Below are positions 48,078 to 55,814 of a stretch of DNA of 64,000 bases, piece after piece. Under the pieces are notes generated by a model that was given only the letters and a program-made list of their open reading frames with translations, had not been told where the DNA came from and searched no databases. The DNA is taken from contig DATKND010000102.1 in the NCBI GenBank assembly GCA_035541475.1, positions 1 to 64,000 on the forward strand. Reading direction: 5' to 3'. This stretch comes from DASUFZ01 sp035541475. GTDB taxonomy: Bacteria > Myxococcota_A > UBA9160 > SMWR01. Made by a program: the position numbers and the translations under genes. Positions within the stretch are counted from its first letter, which is position 1; every line of letters starts with the position of its first letter.

Positions 48078-49015
48078 CTTCTGCCGTCTCCGGCGTCGAG
48101 GCGCCTCGCGAGGGCGAAGAGCCGGTTCTCGAGACCGGTCGCGCGCGCGACGGCGAAGAGCACGCGCAGCGCGACGGCGTTCAGCGGCGAGAGCGTCAAT
48201 CGACGCAGGTCGGTGAGCTCGCGCCGCAGCGATACGAGCGCGAGTCCCGCGCGAGAGAGCGCATCGGCGAGGGTCTCCGGCGTGAAGTAGAGGAAGTGTT
48301 GCTCGATGTAGAACTTCTCGAGCGGCCAGGTGATGCGACCGAAGGAGGCGCGGTAGATCGCACCGGCGGCCACGTCGAGCACGCTCTTCTGGTTCGGCGT
48401 CGAGACGCCGATCACGCCGCCCGGCGCCAGCACGTCGCGCGCAGCTTCCAGCAGCGACACGGGCCCGCGCGCGTGCTCGATGATGTCCCACATCGTGATC
48501 GCGTCGAAGCGCAGGCCTTCGGCCGCGAAGGCGCCGAACTCGCCGTCGCGGACCTCGAGACCGAAGTGGCTCCGGGCGTGCGCGGTGGCCTCCGCGCAGT
48601 CGTCGATGCCGTGCGGCTCCCAGCCGCGCCGCCGCGCGACGGCCAGGAAGAGCCCCGTGCCGCAGCCGATGTCGAGCAGGCGACCCGGCTTGCGCACGAC
48701 CTCGATCCGGTCGAGCCAGCGCTCGTAGAGCTGCACCAGCGGGTTGTCGGGCGAATCCTCGTAGGTGAAGCCGTAGTAGCTACGGAGCTCGGGCACCGAG
48801 CCCTCGCCCTCGGTGTAGAGGCGCGTGAACATCTCGCGCACTTCGCGCTCGGAAAGGCGCGGCCACAGGTAGACCAGCGAGCAGTCCCCGCAGTTGTACA
48901 CGCGAAAGTGCGTGATCTGGTAGCGCAAGCGGGCTCGCGCGCTGCCGCAGACGGGACAGGCGGCTTCGGCATCGGGCTTCAAGGTCGCGGAGGCTGCCAC
49001 ACGCGCGAGGCTCAT
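48074..49015 (-). CDS. SAM-dependent methyltransferase with N-terminal zinc ribbon
   Basis: 313 residues. An N-terminal zinc ribbon (CPVCGSARARLRY and YNCGDCSLVY) is followed by a class I methyltransferase domain: LLDIGCGTGLFLAVARRRG, HGIDDCAEATAHA and AITMWDIIEHARGP, with GGVIGVSTPNQKS. This combination is common in O-antigen and nodulation-type glycan clusters. ATG at 49015; the gene overlaps the acyltransferase 3-like gene upstream by 4 bases, and lies in a minus-strand operon down from 55701. Confidence 0.82.
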   Translation of the reverse strand: MSLARVAASATLKPDAEAACPVCGSARARLRYQITHFRVYNCGDCSLVYLWPRLSEREVREMFTRLYTEGEGSVPELRSYYGFTYEDSPDNPLVQLYERWLDRIEVVRKPGRLLDIGCGTGLFLAVARRRGWEPHGIDDCAEATAHARSHFGLEVRDGEFGAFAAEGLRFDAITMWDIIEHARGPVSLLEAARDVLAPGGVIGVSTPNQKSVLDVAAGAIYRASFGRITWPLEKFYIEQHFLYFTPETLADALSRAGLALVSLRRELTDLRRLTLSPLNAVALRVLFAVARATGLENRLFALARRLDAGDGRS

Positions 49016-49992
49016 GCCCCGAGCCAGTCGCGCGCGTGTGCGCCGAGGACGCGGCGTCCGGCGGCGACGAGTGCGAGCGAGCCGGCGAGGCCGGCGGCGA
49101 ACGGAAGGAGCACCGAGGCGGCGCCGCGCGCGTTCGCGCCGAGCGTCTCCTGCGCCGCGTAGAGGAAGAAGAGATGGAAGAGGTAGATCGCGTAGGTCGC
49201 GTCGGAGAGCGCGCGCAGCCAGCGCGGAGCGGCGGCGAGCCCGACCGCCGCGCCGAGGAAGGCGAGGATCGCGTAGATGTCGAGCCACGACGCGCTGCGG
49301 GCGACGAGCCGAGGGAGCCCGGACACCTCGCTGCCGGCCCAGGTCAGCAACGCGACCGCGGCGGCGAGCGCGGCGACGACACCTGCTCGCCGCGGCGCGA
49401 GCCACGTCTCGACGCGCGCGCGCTCGAGCCGCAGCCACCAGCCGAGGAAGAAGTAGGCCCACCAGAGGAGCGGATCTCGCAGGTGCCAGTAGAAGTCGAG
49501 CGGCCAGGCGCCGGCGGCGTCGACGCCCCACTGCGCTACGAACAGCGCGCCCGTGAGCGCCGGCAGCGCCGCGCGCGGCAGCCGCGCGATCGCGGGCGTC
49601 AGCGCGACCAGCCACACGATCACGAAGACGTAGTAGTAGGGGCCGAAGGACGACGCGAAGAGCAGGTCCTTCACGAGGCTGCCGGTCGGCGACGCCTCGC
49701 CGTGCCCGGCGTGCCAGAGCTGCGCCAGCACCGAGGCGATCGCGTAGGGCACCAGGATGCGGCGCAGGCGACGGCGAGCGAGGTCGAGACCGCCCGGCGT
49801 GCCCGCGTAGAGGAAACCGCTTGCGAGCAGGAATCCCGGTACGCCAAATCGCGTCACCTGGTGGAGCCAGCGCTCGAGGGGCGTCGCGCTCGCGTCCCAC
49901 GGCGGCGGCAGCGCGTGGATCAGCACGATCGTGACGATCCCCGCCGCCTTGATGGCGTCGATGCCCGAGAAGCGCTGCGGCGCCTCGTTCAT
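49012..49992 (-). CDS. Membrane acyltransferase (acyltransferase family 3)
   Basis: 326 residues with about ten transmembrane helices. Transfers an acyl (often acetyl) group to surface carbohydrates. Family features: SGIDAIKAAGIVTIVLIH near the start with the catalytic-type H in IVLIHALPP, FLLASGFLYAG, PYYYVFVIVWLVALTPAI, YFFLGWWLRLE, and SDATYAIYLFHLFFLY at the end. Start ATG at 49992. Overlaps the methyltransferase genes on both sides. Confidence 0.82.
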   Translation of the reverse strand: MNEAPQRFSGIDAIKAAGIVTIVLIHALPPPWDASATPLERWLHQVTRFGVPGFLLASGFLYAGTPGGLDLARRRLRRILVPYAIASVLAQLWHAGHGEASPTGSLVKDLLFASSFGPYYYVFVIVWLVALTPAIARLPRAALPALTGALFVAQWGVDAAGAWPLDFYWHLRDPLLWWAYFFLGWWLRLERARVETWLAPRRAGVVAALAAAVALLTWAGSEVSGLPRLVARSASWLDIYAILAFLGAAVGLAAAPRWLRALSDATYAIYLFHLFFLYAAQETLGANARGAASVLLPFAAGLAGSLALVAAGRRVLGAHARDWLGA

Positions 49993-50759
49993 CGCGGGCG
50001 ACGGCAGAGCGCGAGCCAGTCGATCGCGTCGTCGCGCGCTGCCTCGATGGGGAAGTCGGCGACGCGAGCGTCGGGCGCGCCCTCGCTCGCGGCCGTGCGG
50101 CGGCGCACCAGCAGGGCGAAGGCCGCGAAGAGCCGGAGGACCAGGGCGCGCGGCAACCGCTCGCGCAGCCGCAGCGGGTCGAGTCTCAGGATCTGCTGGA
50201 TGCGCGCCGAGCGCGCCGCCATGTAGGCGCGCACGGTCGGGCTCATGCCGACTCCGAGCACCTCGACCTCGCCGAAGCTCTCGCGCAGGCAGGCGGCCAG
50301 CTCGTCGGCCGCGTACTCGCGCACGTGGTACGGGTTCACGCCGTCCGACATGCGGGCGTTCGGCGTGCTGACGAGCGCGACGCCGCCCGGTTGCAGGCAG
50401 CGCGCGAGCGCGCGCACGAGGAGCCCCGGGTCCTCGAGGTGCTCGATCACCTGGAAGGAAATCGCCGCGTCGAAGCTCTTCTCGCGCAGCGGCAGTCGGC
50501 GGAGGTCCGCGCGCAGGTAGCGGACGCGCGCCGTGCGGCTGCCGGGGTCGGGGGCCACGCGGTCGACGCCGCAGATCAGCGCCGCCGCGTCGCCGAGCGA
50601 CGCCGTCCCGTGTCCCGAGCCGCAGCCGAGCTCGACCGCGCGCAGCCCGTGCAGCAGCGGGCGCGCAAACTCGTAGGCGGCGCGGTGGCGCGCGAGGTCG
50701 ACGCCGAAGAGCGCGTCTCCCTCGTGCAGGCGCTCGCCGGTGAAGCGCCGCTGTGTCAC
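49989..50759 (-). CDS. Class I SAM-dependent methyltransferase
   Basis: 256 residues from GTG at 50759. SAM motif I is AVELGCGSGHGTASLG, motif post-I CGVDRVAP, then DAAISFQVIEHLEDP and LQPGGVALVSTPNARMS, the pattern of UbiE/COQ5-like small-molecule and glycan methyltransferases. It begins QRRFTGERLHEGDALFG, as in some O-antigen methyltransferases. Overlaps both neighbours by 4 bases. Confidence 0.8.
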   Translation of the reverse strand: MTQRRFTGERLHEGDALFGVDLARHRAAYEFARPLLHGLRAVELGCGSGHGTASLGDAAALICGVDRVAPDPGSRTARVRYLRADLRRLPLREKSFDAAISFQVIEHLEDPGLLVRALARCLQPGGVALVSTPNARMSDGVNPYHVREYAADELAACLRESFGEVEVLGVGMSPTVRAYMAARSARIQQILRLDPLRLRERLPRALVLRLFAAFALLVRRRTAASEGAPDARVADFPIEAARDDAIDWLALCRRPR

Positions 50760-51679
50760 CGCGCCGGCTCCCGGGTCTCGCGCAGGGCGTCGCGCGTGAA
50801 CTCGCGCGCGAAGGCGACGCCCATCCCCGCGCGCAGCGCGACCATGCCGGCCGAGAGTACCAGGCTCATCGCGAGCAAGGTCGCCTCGGGCGCGTAGCTC
50901 GAGAAGAGGTAGAGGAAGGCGGCCTGGCTGGTGCCGAGCCCCGCGACCGCGATCGGGATCGCCGAGACGACCGCGACGAGGAACACGCCCGCGACGAGCT
51001 CCGGCGGCGGCACCGCGACGCGGAACGCGACGAAGACCGCGCCGCAGACGGCGACGAAGCAGATGGAGAAGGCGACGCGCAGGGCGAACAGGCGCGCGAG
51101 GTCCGGCAGCGGCACGTTGCGCAGCGCCTCGAAGGCCGAGAGGCTGCGGATGCGATCGAGCGGCCCCAGCGAGCGCGGCATGCGCAGAAGCGCGAGACCG
51201 CCGAAGAGCCCGACGACGGCGGCCGCGACGATTCCGCCGCGCAGCGCCGGCGCGCCGCTCCCCGCCTGCGCCGCGCCGAGGGCGGCGAGGCCGAGCACGA
51301 CCACGAGATCGGTGGTCGAGATCAGGATCACGAGGCTCGCGGCGCGCGCGAGCGGGAGCCCGGTCTGTCGGCGCAGCAGCACGACCACCGCGCCGACGCC
51401 GAGCGCGTAGTTGAGGATCGCGAGCAGGTAGCTCGCGCATTTGATGCGCGCGGCAGTCCAGCGCCCGAGACCGGGGGACTCGTGCACGAGGCCGGACAGC
51501 GAGGCGGCCTCGAGCCACAAGGTCGCCGCGCCGTAGACGAGGAGAGAGGGGACGAGCACGAGCGCGACGCGCGCCGAGACCGACGCGGCGACCGCGGCGA
51601 GGTCGACGCTGCGGAGCAGCCACACGAGCACGGCGAGGCTCACGGCGATCGGCAGCGCGCGCTGGAGGGCGCGCTTCAC
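50756..51679 (-). CDS. UPF0104/AglD-like membrane protein (lysylphosphatidylglycerol synthase TM family)
   Basis: 307 residues from GTG at 51679 with about eight hydrophobic segments, no cytoplasmic domain. It resembles the LPG-synthase transmembrane region family (YbhN/AglD): RWTAARIKCASYLLAILNYALG, ILISTTDLVVVLGL, and SAIPIAVAGLGTSQAAFLYLF with the conserved P-I-x-x-x-G-L-G pattern. Members act in lipid-linked sugar transfer or flipping. Its place directly downstream of the GT-C and upstream of methyltransferases supports a glycolipid role. Confidence 0.78.
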   Translation of the reverse strand: MKRALQRALPIAVSLAVLVWLLRSVDLAAVAASVSARVALVLVPSLLVYGAATLWLEAASLSGLVHESPGLGRWTAARIKCASYLLAILNYALGVGAVVVLLRRQTGLPLARAASLVILISTTDLVVVLGLAALGAAQAGSGAPALRGGIVAAAVVGLFGGLALLRMPRSLGPLDRIRSLSAFEALRNVPLPDLARLFALRVAFSICFVAVCGAVFVAFRVAVPPPELVAGVFLVAVVSAIPIAVAGLGTSQAAFLYLFSSYAPEATLLAMSLVLSAGMVALRAGMGVAFAREFTRDALRETREPAR

Positions 51680-52998
51680 GGCGAGATCCGCGGCGTCTCC
51701 CAGACGAGGCCCGGGGACTCGGTGCGAACGAAGACGCCGTGGAAGAGCGTGCCGGCGACGACGCAGAGCGCGAGCGCGGCGAGCACGACGCCGATGCACG
51801 TCGCCTCGGTGCGGTCGCGCCGCATCCAGGCGCAGAGCGACTCGCTCGCGTAGACGGCGTAGGGCACGCACAGGCCGAGCAGGCTCGTGCCCTTCACCAC
51901 GGCGAACCAGGGGTTCTCCCAGGTGAAGAGCGCGAAACCGGCGAGCGTCAGCGCGACGAGCGCGAGCAGCGGTGCGTCGGAGTCGCCGTCGCCGCGGAGA
52001 AGGCGGCGCGCTGCGGCCGCCATGCCGGCGAGGAAGGCCGCCGTCGGCAGCAGCGCCAGCACGAGCGTCCACTCGCCGAGGCGGGAGACCGCCGCGCTGC
52101 GCGTCGGGAGGAAGTAGCGGTGGGCGTCGAACCACACGCTCGCGTAGGTCGAGCCCCAGACCGAGCGCAGCAGCGACGGGTTCAGCAGCTGCGGGTCGGT
52201 GAAGGTCGCGAGCGGGAAGCGCAGGTAGTCGGCGAGCGCGCGCTCGCCGGGCGGCATGCCGAACATGAGGCGATGGGCCGAGAGCCCGTGCGGCTGGAAG
52301 TAGCCGTACTCGATCCGGTTGCGCGCGAAGAACCAGCCGCCGATCGCGGCCGCGAGCGCGCAGCAGAGCGCTCCGCGCGCGAGCGCGTCGCGACGCTTCC
52401 TTGCGTCGAAGGCGTAGGCGGCGCCGCAGGCCACGGCGGTCACGAGGCCCGAGAGCTTCGTCAGCAGCGAGAGTCCGGACGCGACGCCGGCCGCAATTGC
52501 GCGCCGCCGGGCAGGGCGGCGCTCCTCGCGCGCGCGCGCCGGATCCGCCACCCAGGCGATCGCGGCCGCGGTGCAGAACGAGGCCAGCATCTCCTTGTTC
52601 ACCATCGCGCTCATGTGGACGTGGGCCGGCAGGTAGAGCACGAGTCCCGCGGCCAGCCACGCCCGCGACGCATCGGCCGGCGCGAGCCGACGCACGAGCC
52701 GGAAGGCGAGGGCAGCGATGCCGAGCCCGAAGAGGAGGTTCAGCCAGGGCGCGAGCGCGGGCGCGTCCGCGATCCGCATCAGCAGCGCCACCAGCGCGTA
52801 GTAGAGCGGAGGGTCCGCGGCCGACCACCCGGCGTCCGGCGCGGGCAGGTGCCAGGCCTGTCGCAGCGACTCGATGTACTGCCAGCTGAAGGCGGCGTCG
52901 AAGCCCCACTGCGGCGGATACAGGAGCGCGTTCTGGATCCGCAACACGAGCGCGACCGGCAGCGCGACCGAGACCGCGACGACCGCGAGCGGGCGCAC
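51676..52998 (-). CDS. GT-C membrane glycosyltransferase (PMT/ArnT-like)
   Basis: 440 residues from GTG at 52998, with roughly ten transmembrane helices. Start region: VALRIQNALLYPPQWGFDAAFSWQ carries the acidic residue in the first outside loop expected for GT39/GT83; ADPPLYYALVALLMRIA follows. A second signature, SVWGSTYASVWFDAH, recurs in nearly the same form in the gene at 55815-57866 (SVWGSLYANAWFDTH), so the two are paralogues. Uses a polyprenyl-phosphate sugar as donor. A GGAGG lies 7 bases before the start. Confidence 0.78.
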   Translation of the reverse strand: MRPLAVVAVSVALPVALVLRIQNALLYPPQWGFDAAFSWQYIESLRQAWHLPAPDAGWSAADPPLYYALVALLMRIADAPALAPWLNLLFGLGIAALAFRLVRRLAPADASRAWLAAGLVLYLPAHVHMSAMVNKEMLASFCTAAAIAWVADPARAREERRPARRRAIAAGVASGLSLLTKLSGLVTAVACGAAYAFDARKRRDALARGALCCALAAAIGGWFFARNRIEYGYFQPHGLSAHRLMFGMPPGERALADYLRFPLATFTDPQLLNPSLLRSVWGSTYASVWFDAHRYFLPTRSAAVSRLGEWTLVLALLPTAAFLAGMAAAARRLLRGDGDSDAPLLALVALTLAGFALFTWENPWFAVVKGTSLLGLCVPYAVYASESLCAWMRRDRTEATCIGVVLAALALCVVAGTLFHGVFVRTESPGLVWETPRISP

Positions 52999-53000
52999 GC

Positions 53001-54122
53001 CTAGCCCTCCTTCTGCGCGAGGCAGACTGCCGCCTCCATCTGGTCGGCGGCGCGCTCCCACTCGAAGCGGCGGGCGAAGGCCTGCGCGGCGACCGACATG
53101 CGTGCGGCGAGCGCGTCGTCCGCGAAGAGCGCGCCGATCCGGTCGGCGAAGCCGGCCACGTCGCCGACCGGCACCAGGAAGCCGGTCTCGCCGTGGCGCA
53201 CCGAGTCGCGAAGGCCCGGCGCGTCGCTCGCGACGTTCGGCGTGCCGAGCGCGTTCGACTCGATCACGGTGAGGCCCCAGCCCTCCTTCGCCGACGCGCA
53301 CGCGCACACGCGCGACGAGGCGAGCAGCCGATCGCGCTCGCGGTCGTCGATGAATCCCGTGAAGCGGACGCGCGCCGCGACGCCGAGCTCGCCGGCCAGC
53401 CGCGCGAGTCGCGCCCGATCGGCGCCCTGGCCGACCACCACGAGCTCCGCGTCCGGGAAGCGCAGCGCGAGAGCAGCGAGCGCGCGCAGCAGCACGTCGA
53501 CGTTCTTGTAGCGCTCGAGCCGACCGACGTAGACGATGCGGCGTGCGCGCGTCGCGTAGGGCTGCGGCGGCTCGTCCGGCCAGCGGATGCCGGGGTGGTG
53601 GACCTCGATGCGCGACGCGTCGACGCCGCGTGCGACCAGGTCGTCGCGCGTGCTCTCGGAGATCACGGCGAAGCGCGAGTGGCGGAAGACGCGGGGCACG
53701 AGCTTCTCGACCGCGAAGACCGTGGCGGCGACCGGCCACGAGACCTGGAGGAAGGCCGCGTCGCCGAAGAGGTGGTGGCACAGGCCGAGCACCGGCACGT
53801 GCGCGTAGAGCGGCGAGAGGAATGGCAGCTTGTTCAGGCACTCGACCACGACGTCGAAGCGACCCGCGCGCGTGTCGCGCGCGCAGGCCGCGGCCGCGCG
53901 CGGATAGTAGGCGGGAAGCGCGGCCAGCCGCCGCACGTCGAGACCCTGCACGCGCTCGCGCGCTGGCGCACCCGGAAACGAGCTCGACGCCAGCACCACC
54001 TCGTGTCCGCGCGCCGCGAGGCGCCCGAAGATCTCCGCGACGTGGACCTCGGCGCCGCCGGCCTTTGGATGCCTCGGATCGCGCTCGTTCAGGATCAGCG
54101 CGCGCCAGCGCGATCCGCTCAC
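53001..54122 (-). CDS. Glycosyltransferase family 4 protein
   Basis: 373 residues, start GTG at 54122 overlapping the stop of the upstream gene. GT-B fold: HPKAGGAEVHVAEIFGRLAARGHEV near the N-terminus, VVVECLNKLPFLSPLYA, RFAVISESTRDDLVARGVD, VYVGRLERYKNVDVLLRAL and the donor-site EGWGLTVIESNALGTPNVAS with E-x7-E. An open frame continues 15 codons upstream (ATG at 54167) but would invade the upstream gene. Cytoplasmic, mannosyl- or glucosyl-type transferase by family. Confidence 0.85.
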   Translation of the reverse strand: MSGSRWRALILNERDPRHPKAGGAEVHVAEIFGRLAARGHEVVLASSSFPGAPARERVQGLDVRRLAALPAYYPRAAAACARDTRAGRFDVVVECLNKLPFLSPLYAHVPVLGLCHHLFGDAAFLQVSWPVAATVFAVEKLVPRVFRHSRFAVISESTRDDLVARGVDASRIEVHHPGIRWPDEPPQPYATRARRIVYVGRLERYKNVDVLLRALAALALRFPDAELVVVGQGADRARLARLAGELGVAARVRFTGFIDDRERDRLLASSRVCACASAKEGWGLTVIESNALGTPNVASDAPGLRDSVRHGETGFLVPVGDVAGFADRIGALFADDALAARMSVAAQAFARRFEWERAADQMEAAVCLAQKEG

Positions 54123-54835
54123 ACGCGCCCGAGCCAGTCCGCGACGCGCAACCACAGAGCCATCCACAGCGCCTCGATCCCGATGCGCGCGGTCAGCTTC
54201 GAGGCGCCACGGGTGCGGTCCAGGAAGAAGAAGGGGATCTCGACGATGCGCGCGCCGTGGCGGATCAGCCGGTAGTTCAGCTCGATCTGGAAGGCGTAGC
54301 CGTTCGAGCGGCTGCGCTCGAGCCCGATGCGCTCGAGGATCTCGCGTCGCGCGCAGCGGAAGCCGCTGGTGGTGTCGGTGAGCGGCAGGCCGGTGATCTT
54401 TCGCACGTAGAGGTTCCCGAAGTAGCTGAGCAGGATCCGCTCGATCGGCCAGTTCACGACCGTGATGCCGGTCAGGTATCGCGAGCCCTGCACCACGTCG
54501 CAGTGCTCGATCTCCTCGAGCATGCGCGGAAGCGTCTCGGCGGGGTGCGAGAAGTCGGCGTCCATCTGCACCACGACGTCCGCGCCGAGGTCGAGCGCCT
54601 GGCGGAAGCCGGCGCGATAGGCGGGCCCGAGGCCGTCCTTGCGCGCGCGGTGGAGCACGTGCACGCGCGCGTCCGTGCGCGCGAGGTCGTCGGCCAGCTT
54701 GCCGGTCCCGTCCGGCGAGTCGTCATCGACGATCAGCACCTCGATCGAAGGCGACTGCGCGAGCACGCGAGGCACCAGGACCGGCAGGTTCTCGCACTCG
54801 TTGTAGGTCGGGATGATGACGATGCAGCGGGTCAA
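54119..54835 (-). CDS. Polyprenyl-phosphate glycosyltransferase (DPM1-like)
   Basis: 238 residues, start TTG at 54835. Motifs: IVIIPTYNECENLPVLV, VLIVDDDSPDGTGKLAD, VVVQMDADFSHPAETLP, DVVQGSRYLTG, TTSGFRCARREIL and RIVEIPFFFLDRTRGASKL. It is a paralogue of the gene at 44167-44880, and closer to the Ppm1-like group (GRGSKL-type ending). The start is uncertain because no ATG or GTG lies near the beginning of homology. It would supply the lipid donor for the GT-C enzymes in the same cluster. Confidence 0.82.
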   Translation of the reverse strand: MTRCIVIIPTYNECENLPVLVPRVLAQSPSIEVLIVDDDSPDGTGKLADDLARTDARVHVLHRARKDGLGPAYRAGFRQALDLGADVVVQMDADFSHPAETLPRMLEEIEHCDVVQGSRYLTGITVVNWPIERILLSYFGNLYVRKITGLPLTDTTSGFRCARREILERIGLERSRSNGYAFQIELNYRLIRHGARIVEIPFFFLDRTRGASKLTARIGIEALWMALWLRVADWLGRV

Positions 54836-54894
54836 GGGGCGCCTCGCGTGCAGCCTACTCGTCGGCCCGGTCCCCGAGCAAGCCGAGCCGCGGG

Positions 54895-55701
54895 CTAGAG
54901 GAAGCCCTCGGGCAGCACGCGCGCGGGCTGGAGCCGGATGCCGATCGGCCCGCGCGGCAGCACGATGCGCAGGTCCCCACCGTCGCGCCGCACCACCATT
55001 TCGGTCTCCGCGCCCGCCTCGCCGCCGCCGGTCGCGTCCACGAGCGCCTGACCCTCGAAGATGCGGTGGCCGTCGTAGGAGACGATCTCGTCGCCCTCGC
55101 GCAATCCCGCGCGCTCTGCGACCGAGCCGGCCAGCACTCCCGCCACCTGCACTCGGTTGCTGCGCCCGGCGGCGTAGAGGATCGCGTCGTAGTCGCGGTC
55201 GCCGAGCTCCGCGTGGAGGTCGTCGGAGAGCTGCCGCGACTCGGTCTGGAAGCGCGGCTGCTGGCGCCAGCCCTCGCGGCCCGCGCGGTCGTTCAGGTAG
55301 AGGAGGGCGAGCTGGTAGGCGTCGTAGCGCTCGCGCAGTCGGTTCGCCTCCTCCTCGGTGTAGCCGCGGTCCTGGAGCGCCTGCGTGTCGAAGGGACCCC
55401 CGTCCGGCTGCGCCGCGGGGGCAGCCGGCGAAGGCGACGCGGCCGACGGCGGCTCGGCCGGCGCGCTCGGACCCTGATCCTTGCGCGTGAGCTGCTCGTA
55501 GGCGTCGCGCCAGTGCGCGACCTCGGCCTCGAGCGCGGCCACGCGTGCGTCGCGCTCGGCCGCCGGTGTGTTGCCGGTCGGCGCGAGCGCGCGCTCCTCG
55601 GAAGCGTCGGGCGCGAGACGCAGTCCGACCGCGGCGCCGACGAGGAGCCCGAGCGCGGCGCCGAGAGAGGCGGCCAGGAGCGGCGTTCGGGCGCCCGCCA
55701 T
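54895..55701 (-). CDS. Membrane-anchored PDZ-domain protein
   Basis: 268 residues. One N-terminal transmembrane helix (about 7-28), a short coiled coil (about 50-70: VAALEAEVAHWRDAYEQL), a Pro/Ala-rich linker (78-100), a helical part and a C-terminal PDZ domain (about 170-255: VAGVLAGSVAERAGLREGDEIVSYDG). No protease domain. Probably a periplasmic adaptor, possibly related to general secretion-type PDZ proteins. Divergent from the next gene; starts 113 bases apart. Confidence 0.72.
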   Translation of the reverse strand: MAGARTPLLAASLGAALGLLVGAAVGLRLAPDASEERALAPTGNTPAAERDARVAALEAEVAHWRDAYEQLTRKDQGPSAPAEPPSAASPSPAAPAAQPDGGPFDTQALQDRGYTEEEANRLRERYDAYQLALLYLNDRAGREGWRQQPRFQTESRQLSDDLHAELGDRDYDAILYAAGRSNRVQVAGVLAGSVAERAGLREGDEIVSYDGHRIFEGQALVDATGGGEAGAETEMVVRRDGGDLRIVLPRGPIGIRLQPARVLPEGFL

Positions 55702-55814
55702 GCGCGGAGGCTAGCCGGTGCGCCCCCGTCCACCGCGCGGCGCCGCGGTGTGGATTTTCCGCGTCCGGGCCTATGCTCGCCCCCGCTCGTGCCCGGGGGT
55801 CCGCCCGCTTGCAG